A stretch of 64,000 bases of DNA from Micromonospora sp. DSM 45708. GTDB taxonomy: Bacteria; Actinomycetota; Actinomycetes; Mycobacteriales; Micromonosporaceae. The stretch lies in the NCBI RefSeq assembly GCF_039566955.1, contig NZ_CP154796.1:3534001-3598000 (forward strand), written 5' to 3'. Below the pieces are notes generated by a model. That model did not search any database and was not told the origin of the DNA. It saw nothing but the letters and a program-made list of their open reading frames with translations. How positions within the stretch are numbered: the stretch's first letter is position 1; the number at the start of each line of letters is the position of its first letter. The position numbers and the translations under genes are program-made. Positions 57,317-64,000 of the stretch are shown here, piece by piece.

Positions 57317-58150
57317 TCAGTCCGCGGTGACGCTCACCGCGTTCGCACCGGCCACCAGGTCGAGGTAGAGCCGGTCCGCCGCCCGGTCCCAGCCCGGTGA
57401 GCTGACCAGATCCCCGGCGGCGATGCCGGCGCGGCGCTCGTCGTACACGGCCAGCGAGCCGGCGCCGGACGCCACCCGCACCCGGACCGGCGGCCGGCCC
57501 GGCACGGCCACGCTCAGGTCGCTGACCCCGCCGGTCATCCGCACGGTGAGCGTGCCGTCGAGCGGGGGCAACCGCAACCGGGTACGCGACGCGCCGCCGA
57601 CCAGCTCGATCCCGGCGAGTCGGGCCGCGCCCAGGTCGAGCCGCTGCTCACGGACGCCGCCGACCAGCCGTACCCGCCAGGTCAGGCGGGCGTTGAGCAC
57701 CACCTCGACGGCGGCCGGCCCGGAACGGCCGTTCTCGGCGATCCGCAGCCGGACCCGGTCGCCGGCCACCTGCGGGCGGGGCGTCACGCCGGCGTCGTCC
57801 GGCGCGCCGATCCGGTAGAGGTCGTCACCGAGGTCGGCGGCCCGCAGCGTGAAGCTGGTCAGACCGTCGACCAGCTCGAACTCGGCCTGCCGCCGGTCAC
57901 CGCGCGGCGCGGTGAGCGTCTCGGCGGCGGCCACCTCGGCGCCACCGACGCCACCGGAGCCCACGTCGGTGGCCGGCGAGGGCGGCGGACCGCCGGAGAA
58001 GACCACCCCGAGGCGGGCCGGGTTGGACAGCGTCACCGCGACCGCCACCGCGCCGAGCACGACCACCAGCACGGCGGCGGCGGACAGCCAGCGGGCGGCC
58101 CCGGACCAGCGTGTGTCGGGCAGGTCGGCGTCGTCCCCGGATGCCGTCAT
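57317..58150 (-). CDS. Membrane-anchored beta-rich protein (DUF4097-like)
   Basis: 277 residues. One N-terminal membrane segment (AARWLSAAAVLVVVLGAVAVAV) with the C-terminal domain outside. The domain is all beta, with repeated strands such as ARLAGIELVGGASRTRLRLP and LTVRMTGGVSDLSVAVP that resemble DUF4097/toast-rack proteins. ATG at 58150. Upstream is a possible ECF promoter (GAACC-N16-CGTATGA). It may sense or bind an envelope ligand, but this is a guess. Confidence 0.6.
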   Translation of the reverse strand: MTASGDDADLPDTRWSGAARWLSAAAVLVVVLGAVAVAVTLSNPARLGVVFSGGPPPSPATDVGSGGVGGAEVAAAETLTAPRGDRRQAEFELVDGLTSFTLRAADLGDDLYRIGAPDDAGVTPRPQVAGDRVRLRIAENGRSGPAAVEVVLNARLTWRVRLVGGVREQRLDLGAARLAGIELVGGASRTRLRLPPLDGTLTVRMTGGVSDLSVAVPGRPPVRVRVASGAGSLAVYDERRAGIAAGDLVSSPGWDRAADRLYLDLVAGANAVSVTAD

Positions 58151-58180
58151 GGTCGTCCCCTCTCGCCGGTCCCCACCGGG

Positions 58181-58208
58181 TCATACGTCTCCGTTTCCGC
58201 CACGGTTC
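58181..58208 (-). promoter_or_regulatory. Possible ECF-sigma promoter
   Basis: On the minus strand GAACC (58204-58208), a 16-base spacer and CGTATGA (58181-58187), just upstream of the 58150 gene, resemble ECF -35/-10 patterns. Confidence 0.35.
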
Positions 58209-58276
58209 ATTCCGGCGGCGGGACGTGCTGACCGCGACCCGGCCGTCTGGACCGCCGGCACCGGCACCGGCCGCCT

Positions 58277-59029
58277 CTACCCGGCCTGCTGGTCGTCGTC
58301 GGTTCCGTACCAGCCGCCCCGGTAGACCGTGCCCGGCCGGGGCGGGGCCTCCGGGGTGGACCGGCGGGACCGGCGGACCCGGCTCACCACGAACCAGCCG
58401 ACGCCGGCCACGACCGCCAGGATGACCACGTTCTGGAGCGTGCCGACGTACGCCTCGACCACGTGCCAGTTCTCGCCCAGCAGATAGCCGGCGAGCACGA
58501 ACGCGGTGTTCCAGATCAGACTGCCCAGCGCGGTGAAGAGCAGGAACACCGGCACCGGCATCCGCTCCACGCCGGCCGGGATCGAGATCAGGCTGCGGAA
58601 GATCGGGATCATCCGGCCGAAGAACACGGCCTTGACGCCGTGCCGGAGGAACCACGCCTCGGTACGGTCCACGTCCGCCAGCTTGACCAGCGGCAGCCGG
58701 CCGACCAGGCGGCGCATCCGGTCCCGTCCGAGCGCCGCCCCGACGTAGTAGAGCGCCAGCGCGCCCAGCACCGACCCGAGCGTGGTCCAGGCGATCGCGC
58801 CGAACAGGCTCATCCGGCCCTGGCTGGCGGTGAACCCGGCCAGCGGCAGGATGACCTCGCTGGGGATGGGCGGGAACAGGTTCTCCAGGGCCACCGCGAG
58901 CCCGGCCCCGGGGCCGCCGAGACGTTCCACCAGGCCGGTGACCCAGCCGACGGGTCCTTCGCCGGCCGGCTCCGCGGCCCGCGCGGCACTCACCCGGGGG
59001 CCGGCGAGCAGCTGTGCGTTTCCGATCAT
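58277..59029 (-). CDS. DedA-family membrane protein
   Basis: 250 residues with about five to six membrane segments and the DedA signature: NLFPPIPSEVILPLAGF, then GALALYYVGAALGR and FFGRMIPIFRSLISIPAG. DedA proteins translocate C55-phosphate or other lipids across the membrane and affect proton-motive force. ATG at 59029; a start at 59065 adds 12 unlikely residues. Cytoplasmic tail is Pro/Arg/Gly-rich. Monocistronic. Confidence 0.88.
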   Translation of the reverse strand: MIGNAQLLAGPRVSAARAAEPAGEGPVGWVTGLVERLGGPGAGLAVALENLFPPIPSEVILPLAGFTASQGRMSLFGAIAWTTLGSVLGALALYYVGAALGRDRMRRLVGRLPLVKLADVDRTEAWFLRHGVKAVFFGRMIPIFRSLISIPAGVERMPVPVFLLFTALGSLIWNTAFVLAGYLLGENWHVVEAYVGTLQNVVILAVVAGVGWFVVSRVRRSRRSTPEAPPRPGTVYRGGWYGTDDDQQAG

Positions 59030-59134
59030 CCGACCACGGTACGGGGCACTCCGGCCGGCGACCACGGAAAGCGGCGCCGGTTCCGGGCCCGACCCGCGCC
59101 CCGGCCGGGCCGGTCGCCGACCGGTGCGGGACGG

Positions 59135-60559
59135 TCAGCCTCCGTCGCCACGCAGCCGGTCGTAGGCGTCGAGCAGCCGGCGCAGCGCGGCGGCGGTGGC
59201 ACCGTCGAGCTTGTCGTCGTCGGCCGCGTCCTCGATCCGCTCGTGCAGCTCCTCGACCCGCTTGGTGCGGTCCTTGAGCTTCCCCCGGTCCAGCTCGGCG
59301 GCCTTCTTCCGCAGGTCGTCGGCGGTCTTGCGGTCGATCAGCCGGGCCGCCTCGGCCCGGTCCAGCAGCTCGGTGAAGCGGTCCGCGAGCTGCCGGGCGG
59401 TGACCGGCTCGGCCACCGCCGACGACGGCGCGGCGCGGGTCGGCGCCGGGCGGGCGCTGCTCGACGCGGGCGCGGGCGGTGGGGCGGCGGCGGGCGCCGT
59501 GGCGGCCGGCGGCGTCCCGGAGCGGCCGTCGAACACCAGCGCGCCGACCAGCGCGAGCAGCAGCACCACCGCGCCGGCGACCAGCACGCCGGTGAGCCGG
59601 TTCGATGGGACCTCCGGGCGGGCCGGCGGGACCGGACGGGCCGCCACGGCGGGCCGCTCGATCAGCGTGGCGGGATGCGCCACCGGGGGCACCGTGGGCA
59701 GGAGCGCGGTCGGCGGGTCGACCGGGCGGCCGGCGCCGAGCCGGTCGGCGACCTGGGCGGCGGTGGGTCGCCGGGCCGGGTCGAGAGCCAGGCAGGCCAG
59801 CACCAGGTCGGCGACGTCGGCGGGCAGCCCGGGCACCCGCAGCGGCGGCACCGGGGGTCGCCGGTCCCGCAGGTCGACCACGTCGTCCCAGGTCCGCACC
59901 GGCAGCGGGGGCCGGCCGGTGAGGCTGCGGTAGAGCAGCGCGCCGAGCGCGTAGACGTCGCCGGCCGGGTGGGTGGGCCCGGGATCGAGTCGTTCCGGGG
60001 CGAAGTAGGCGGGGGTGCCGGCCAGCGGTTCACCGACCGGCCCGGTGACCGGCCGGTGCGGGCCGGCCGGCGCGGCGATGCCGAAGTCGAGCACTTTCGC
60101 GCCGGTCTCGGTGAGCATCACGTTGGCCGGCTTCACGTCCCGGTGCACCACGCCGATCCGGTGCGCGGCGGCCAGCGCGGCGGCGACCTGCCCGGCCGTC
60201 CGGAGCGCGTCCGGCCAGGCCAGCGGCCCGCCGGCCAACCGGTCGGCCAGCGTCCGCCCCGCCACCAGCTCCATGACCAGGTACGGCGTCACCACCCCGC
60301 CGGGCAGCGTGGCCTCGCCGTAGTCGTACACCTGGGTCACGTGCGGGTGGGTGAGTCGCGCGGCGGCGCGGGCCTCGCGTTGGATGGTGGCCCGCAGGTT
60401 CGGGTCCGCGGCGAGCCGGCCGGCGAGCGCCTTGACCGCGACCGGGCGGTGCAGCACCTCGTCGTCGGCGCGCCACACCTCGGACATCCCGCCGAGCCCG
60501 ATGCGCGCGCGCAGGACGTACCGGTCGTGCAGCCGGAGATCGGGCGTGAACGACGACAT
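59135..60559 (-). CDS. Transmembrane Ser/Thr protein kinase (PknB-like)
   Basis: 474 residues: kinase domain (~10-270) with GMSEVWRADD glycine loop, VAVKAL Lys, HRDVKPANVML, DFGIA and GTPAYFAPER; then a Pro/Ala linker, one membrane segment (LTGVLVAGAVVLLLALVGALVF, about residue 325) and a short extracellular helical domain (RFTELLDRAEAARLIDRK) without PASTA units. So a receptor kinase with an unusual sensor. ATG at 60559 is the start; the frame continues 13 codons upstream. Confidence 0.9.
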   Translation of the reverse strand: MSSFTPDLRLHDRYVLRARIGLGGMSEVWRADDEVLHRPVAVKALAGRLAADPNLRATIQREARAAARLTHPHVTQVYDYGEATLPGGVVTPYLVMELVAGRTLADRLAGGPLAWPDALRTAGQVAAALAAAHRIGVVHRDVKPANVMLTETGAKVLDFGIAAPAGPHRPVTGPVGEPLAGTPAYFAPERLDPGPTHPAGDVYALGALLYRSLTGRPPLPVRTWDDVVDLRDRRPPVPPLRVPGLPADVADLVLACLALDPARRPTAAQVADRLGAGRPVDPPTALLPTVPPVAHPATLIERPAVAARPVPPARPEVPSNRLTGVLVAGAVVLLLALVGALVFDGRSGTPPAATAPAAAPPPAPASSSARPAPTRAAPSSAVAEPVTARQLADRFTELLDRAEAARLIDRKTADDLRKKAAELDRGKLKDRTKRVEELHERIEDAADDDKLDGATAAALRRLLDAYDRLRGDGG

Positions 60560-60631
60560 GATGCCCCAGTCTGCCTGCCCACCCCCGGACCGCACCAACC
60601 CGCATCCGGCTCGCGCCGGCCGACGCGTCGG

Positions 60632-61498
60632 TCAGGGCTTGCGGGCCACCCCGCCGTACATGCTGACGTCGGCCGCGGAGGGCCGCAGCTCGGGATCATC
60701 GTCGGCGCGCCACTCGGCGACCGAGCAGACGCCCGGCTCGACCGGTTCGAGGCCGTCGAAGAAGCGCACGAACTCGTCCCGACCGCGCAGGTTGATCGTG
60801 CCGTGCGGGCCGCCGCGGGCCGCCGCCTTCGCCTCGTCGGCGAGCTGGGCCGGCAGGTGGTCGTGGGTGGCGTGTGAGGCGGCCAGGTAGCTGCCGGCCG
60901 GCAGCGCGTCCAGCAGCCGGGCGACCGTGGCGTAGGGGTCGTCCGCGTCCGGCACGAAGTGCAGCACCGCGACGAGCATCAACGCGACCGGCTCGGACAG
61001 GTCGAGGGTGCGGCGCAGCTCGGGGTGGGCGAGGATCTTCTCCGGGTCGCGCAGGTCCGCGTCGAGGTAGGCGGTGGCGCCCTCGGGCGAGCTGGTGAGC
61101 AGCGCCCGGGCGTGGGCCAGCACGATCGGGTCGTTGTCGACGTAGACCACCCGGGCGCTCGGGTCGACGGCCTGTGCCACCTCGTGCGTGTTGTCCGCGG
61201 TCGGGATGCCGGTGCCGATGTCGAGGAACTGGCGGATGCCCGCCTCGGCGGCCAGGTACCGGACCGCGCGCCGCAGGAACCGCCGGTTCTCCAGCGCGCT
61301 GAGCCGGATCGTCGGGAAGGCGGCGGCCATCGCGTCGCCGGACTCCCGGTCGGCCTGGAAGTTGTCCTTGCCGCCGAGCCAGTAGTTGTACCGCCGGGCC
61401 GGGTGGGCGACCGAGGTGTCGATCCGGTCGGCCGGGTGGCCCGGCTCGGTCGCCGTGCCGCTCGTCTCGCTGGTCAAGGCCGCCTCCACGACTCGCAC
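60632..61498 (-). CDS. DUF574 S-adenosyl methyltransferase
   Basis: 288 residues of the actinomycete methyltransf_19 family: RIDTSVAHPARRYNYWLGGK at the start, SAM site FLDIGTGIPTADNTHEVAQ and VVYVDNDPIVLAHA, then LSEPVALMLVAVLHFV. These are common in streptomycetes and Micromonosporaceae, with an unknown substrate. GTG at 61498; alternative GTG at 61489. Not obviously in an operon. Confidence 0.85.
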   Translation of the reverse strand: MRVVEAALTSETSGTATEPGHPADRIDTSVAHPARRYNYWLGGKDNFQADRESGDAMAAAFPTIRLSALENRRFLRRAVRYLAAEAGIRQFLDIGTGIPTADNTHEVAQAVDPSARVVYVDNDPIVLAHARALLTSSPEGATAYLDADLRDPEKILAHPELRRTLDLSEPVALMLVAVLHFVPDADDPYATVARLLDALPAGSYLAASHATHDHLPAQLADEAKAAARGGPHGTINLRGRDEFVRFFDGLEPVEPGVCSVAEWRADDDPELRPSAADVSMYGGVARKP

Positions 61499-61571
61499 GC
61501 CGCCGTTGCGGGGAGGCGTGCGTCCACTGTCTCCGGTACGCCGGTCATGGTATAGCCCGCCACGGCGGCGG

Positions 61572-62456
61572 TCAGGCCGGGTAGAGCTCGTCGCGGACGC
61601 GGGCCAGCAGCTCCCGGGTGCGCTCCGGCGGCGCGGCCTCGACGCACAACCGCTCCATCGCCTCGGCGTAGTAGTCGAGGTCGTCGCGCTTGTCGAGGTA
61701 GATGGCGCTGGTCAGCTGCTCGATGTAGACGATGTCCGGCAGGTCCGCGTCGCCGAAGCGCAGGATGCTGAAGGCGCCGCTGGCGGCGGCGTGCCCGCCG
61801 GCGGTGAACGGGACGATCTGGAGTCGCACGTGCGGCGCGGCGGTCGCCTCGATCAACGCGTCGAGCTGTTCGCGCATCACCGCGGCGCCACCGATCGGCC
61901 GACGCAGCACCGCCTCGTCCAGCACCGCCCACAGTTGCGGCGGGTTGGCGCGACGCAGCAGCTCCTGGCGCTCCATCCGCAGGTCGACGCGGCGGTCCAG
62001 CTCCGCCGGCGCCGCGCCGCGGTGCCCGAGCAGGATCACCTCCCGCGCGTACGCGGCGGTCTGTAGCAGGCCGGGCACGAACTGCACCTCGTACGTGCGG
62101 ATCAGCGCGGCGGCGGCCTCCAGCCCCAGGTAGGACTGGAACCAGGCGGGCAGCACGTCGCCGTAGCGGTGCCACCAACCCGGGCTGTTCGCGTCCCGGG
62201 CCAGCTTGAGCAGCGCGGCGCGCTCGTCCGGCGCGGTGACGCCGTAGAGCGTGAGCAGGTCGGCGACGTCGCGTTCCTTGAAGCCGACCCGGCCCAGCTC
62301 CATCCGGCTGATCTTGGACTCGGAGGAGCGGATCTCCCAGCCGGCGCTCTCCCGGCTGACCCCGGCGCCCTCCCGCAGACGGCGGAGCTGCGCCCCGAGC
62401 AGCATGCGCAGGACCGTGGGACCACTTGTCGGTCCACCCTCGACGGGCACCGCCAC
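61572..62456 (-). CDS. XRE-family regulator with DUF5753 domain (Scr1 type)
   Basis: 294 residues. N-terminal helix-turn-helix LRRLREGAGVSRESAGWEIR and SSESKISRMELGRVGFKERD, then the DUF5753 region (~90-280) with FVPGLLQTAAYAREV and LQIVPFTAGGHAA. Actinomycete regulators of this type work with a small DUF397 protein, as for WhiJ/Scr1 pairs. GTG at 62456 chosen (GTG at 62450 and 62459 are near). The DUF397 gene lies upstream on the same strand, 107 bases away. Confidence 0.82.
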   Translation of the reverse strand: MAVPVEGGPTSGPTVLRMLLGAQLRRLREGAGVSRESAGWEIRSSESKISRMELGRVGFKERDVADLLTLYGVTAPDERAALLKLARDANSPGWWHRYGDVLPAWFQSYLGLEAAAALIRTYEVQFVPGLLQTAAYAREVILLGHRGAAPAELDRRVDLRMERQELLRRANPPQLWAVLDEAVLRRPIGGAAVMREQLDALIEATAAPHVRLQIVPFTAGGHAAASGAFSILRFGDADLPDIVYIEQLTSAIYLDKRDDLDYYAEAMERLCVEAAPPERTRELLARVRDELYPA

Positions 62457-62563
62457 CACCTGACCGCCCTCGCATCCCGGCTGCTCCCGACCGGGTGCCC
62501 TCCCGGCCGACGAGTAAGCATGCCATGAACCGACAGTGAGGTGAACTCCTCCGGACGGCGGAT

Positions 62564-62821
62564 TCAGTCCCGTGTACGGGACGGTGGGATCAGGTGGTCG
62601 AAGTCCCCGTCCCGGGCACCGAGCACGAACGCCGCGATCTCGTCCACGGTGTAGATCAGCGCCGGCCCGTCGGGGTGCCGGGAGTTGCGTACCGCGATGC
62701 CGCTGCCGCCGGGCAGTTCGGCCAGCTCGACGCAGTTGCCGCTGGGATTGCTGCGGCGACTCTTCAACCACCGCATCGGGGGCAACTCGGTCACGGGTAC
62801 GCCGTTCGGGGGCTGTTGCAT
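62564..62821 (-). CDS. DUF397 protein, partner of the XRE regulator
   Basis: 85 residues: WLKSRRSNPSGNCVELAELP, VRNSRHPDGPALIYTVDEIA and FVLGARDGDFDHL are the full DUF397 signature. Such proteins antagonise or bind the adjacent XRE regulators. ATG at 62821 follows AAGGAC. It precedes the XRE gene on the same strand and probably shares its promoter. The cluster of TGCATC half-sites at 62898-62928 lies upstream. Confidence 0.88.
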   Translation of the reverse strand: MQQPPNGVPVTELPPMRWLKSRRSNPSGNCVELAELPGGSGIAVRNSRHPDGPALIYTVDEIAAFVLGARDGDFDHLIPPSRTRD

Positions 62822-62897
62822 GGGCGTCCTTCGGGAAGAGCCAGCCGAGGCCGCGGGGAGGGGCGGTGGGTGGCGACGTCTGTCGACTGAGGAGTGA

Positions 62898-62928
62898 GAT
62901 GCACGTGCATCTGCTATTGCATCTGCAA
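62898..62928. promoter_or_regulatory. Palindromic operator cluster upstream of DUF397/XRE pair
   Basis: ATGCACGTGCAT (62899-62910, perfect palindrome) and TTGCATCTGCAA (62917-62928) lie 5 bases apart. TGCATCTGC occurs at 62906-62914 and 62918-62926, and an inverted GATGCA at 62898-62903. An AT-richer patch in GC-rich DNA 77-107 bases before the DUF397 start. Probable target of the XRE regulator. Confidence 0.5.
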
Positions 62929-63042
62929 TGGACAGCGAGCATGATAGCCGAACGTACGGTGTGCCGGGTCGCTCACGTTCGGTGACCTGAACCCGGCCCC
63001 CGGAAGCCGCTGTGCGCGGCCGGGGACTGGTGAGGAGGGCGC

Positions 63043-63678
63043 GTGCCGGATCCGATGACCGTCGCCTCCAGCATCTCCGCCGCCGGCGCACTGCTCTCCG
63101 CCTGGCAGCTCCGTCGCCGGGCCGTGCGCGCCGAGGCCGAGCTCGAACTGCTCCAGGCGGAACTGGCCGCCGAGCGGCACGCCGCCAGCCACGACCCGCT
63201 GACCGGGCTGCCCAACCGCCGCGCCTTCTTCCGACTGGCCGCCGCCCTGCTCACCGACCCCGCCGGCCAGCCCCTGGTGGCGGTGGTGCTCGACCTGGAC
63301 GACTTCAAACAGGTCAACGACCGCTACGGGCACGCCGCCGGGGACCAGGTGCTGGTCAGCGTGGCCCAACGGCTGGCCGCCTTCGCCGGCAACAACCTGG
63401 TGGCCCGGCTCGGCGGCGACGAGTTCGCCGGCCTGCTGGCCAGCCCCACACCCGACCGGCGCTGGATCGAGCACGCCACCCGCCGGCTCTGCGAGGCGCT
63501 GGCCGCGCCGATCCCGCTCGGCGGGCGCAGCATCCGGGTCACCGCCTCGGTCGGGCTCGCCCCGGTGCACGGCCCCGCCCAGCTCGCCGACGCGCTGTGC
63601 CGCGCCGACGCCGCCATGTACGAGGCGAAGACGCTCGGCGCCGTCCGCCCACCGCGCCAGCTCGTCGCCGAGCACTGA
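63043..63678 (+). CDS. GGDEF-domain diguanylate cyclase
   Basis: 211 residues. A short amphipathic/coiled-coil N-terminus (residues ~1-50) is followed by a diguanylate cyclase domain with DPLTGLPNRRAFF, VVLDLDDFKQVND and the intact catalytic GGDEF (RLGGDEFAGLL). No allosteric RxxD is visible at the usual spot. It should make c-di-GMP from two GTP. GTG at 63043 with GGAGGG 5 bases upstream. Convergent with the partial toxin gene. Confidence 0.88.
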   Translation: MPDPMTVASSISAAGALLSAWQLRRRAVRAEAELELLQAELAAERHAASHDPLTGLPNRRAFFRLAAALLTDPAGQPLVAVVLDLDDFKQVNDRYGHAAGDQVLVSVAQRLAAFAGNNLVARLGGDEFAGLLASPTPDRRWIEHATRRLCEALAAPIPLGGRSIRVTASVGLAPVHGPAQLADALCRADAAMYEAKTLGAVRPPRQLVAEH

Positions 63679-63736
63679 CCCCGTCGGCGGTCAGCCGGCC
63701 GGCCCGGCGTGCGCGCGTGGGCTCCGGCCCGGTCGG

Positions 63737-64000
63737 TCAGCGCCAGCCGTAGCCGGCGCGCAGCGCCTGGCCGACCCGGTCGAACCGGGGCCGGTCCAGC
63801 ACCGCGCCCTCCCGGCGGATGCTGTCCTCGCGCATGGTGAGCACCCGGTCCAGGCGGACCCAGCTCGGCCGCTGGTCCCGGTCCCACTCCCCCGGGCCGA
63901 GCGACAGCCAGTGCCGCTGGCCGTCCCGCTCGCTCTGGCTGGACAGCATCAGCCCGAACAACGTGCGGCTCTGCCGGCCCACAACCAGCACCGGCCGGTC
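63737..64000 (-). CDS. MazF/PemK-family toxin-like protein (partial)
   Basis: C-terminal 87 residues only; the 5' part is beyond the right edge. RPVLVVGRQSRTLFGLMLSS matches the core strand of the PemK/MazF endoribonuclease fold, and the end DRPRFDRVGQALRAGYGW resembles the C-terminal helix. Whether an antitoxin gene lies upstream cannot be seen. It is convergent with the GGDEF gene, 58 bases apart. Confidence 0.6.
   Translation of the reverse strand, partial: DRPVLVVGRQSRTLFGLMLSSQSERDGQRHWLSLGPGEWDRDQRPSWVRLDRVLTMREDSIRREGAVLDRPRFDRVGQALRAGYGWR

Overview
The window is high-GC, gene-dense chromosomal DNA from an actinobacterium. A Micromonospora-like member of the Micromonosporaceae fits best. 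This rests on codon use, frequent GTG starts with GGAGG-type ribosome sites, an XRE/DUF397 pair, an Rv3032-like glucosyltransferase, a yybP-ykoY leader on terC, and secreted Tat and Sec enzymes of actinomycete type. The genus is inference. I see no rRNA, tRNA, insertion sequence, prophage, CRISPR array or replication origin. About 65 genes are supported, one of them cut by the right edge.

Layout. 0.2-1.6 kb: an Rv3032-like glucosyltransferase. 1.7-10.8 kb: a LacI-controlled sugar locus made of a secreted glycoside-hydrolase-like protein, the LacI regulator, an FAD oxidoreductase, a solute-binding lipoprotein with two permeases, a ROK kinase and NanE. Three CTAAT/ATTAG palindromes lie between the divergent arms. 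10.9-17.5 kb: an orphan response regulator, then a secreted set of two M14 carboxypeptidases around a fasciclin lipoprotein. 17.6-22.6 kb: citrate synthase, then an operon of a 49-residue membrane protein, a methyltransferase and a membrane sulfatase-superfamily enzyme. 22.8-30.3 kb: a VOC protein, an AraC regulator, and an operon of response regulator, histidine kinase, ArnT-like transferase and GT2-GtrA transferase that probably decorates the envelope. 30.4-35.3 kb: an alpha/beta hydrolase behind an SDR remnant, a Ser/Thr kinase, OsmC, a membrane EEP hydrolase and a lysozyme-like exported protein.

35.3-40.6 kb is a signalling island: a DivIVA-like protein, a CheY-like regulator, three STAS proteins, a PAS-GAF-SpoIIE phosphatase, and a cobalamin-binding protein with the W-x9-E-H signature of CarH-type light sensors. 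The last two overlap ATGA-style, which suggests a light-to-partner-switch relay. Several other genes in the window carry GTTT-N15-17-GGG promoters of the SigB/SigF type, which would be natural outputs of such a switch.

40.7-50.7 kb: DUF2267/pterin-dehydratase-like, spermidine-synthase-like, AI-2E-type permease, type II NADH dehydrogenase, M28 aminopeptidase, GNAT, C39-like secreted protein and a GT2 glycosyltransferase. 50.7-56.0 kb: a molybdopterin oxidoreductase operon, TerC with a probable manganese riboswitch, an AMACR-type racemase, and DUF2267 and DUF2795 stress-type genes. 56.3-64.0 kb: pirin, an anchored beta-strand protein, DedA, a PknB-type kinase, a DUF574 methyltransferase, the XRE/DUF397 pair, a GGDEF protein and a partial MazF/PemK-like toxin.

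Non-coding features of note are three families of long inverted repeats, one of which is translated in frame inside the ArnT gene, several short tandem repeats, and a C-rich/G-rich tract before the GNAT gene.
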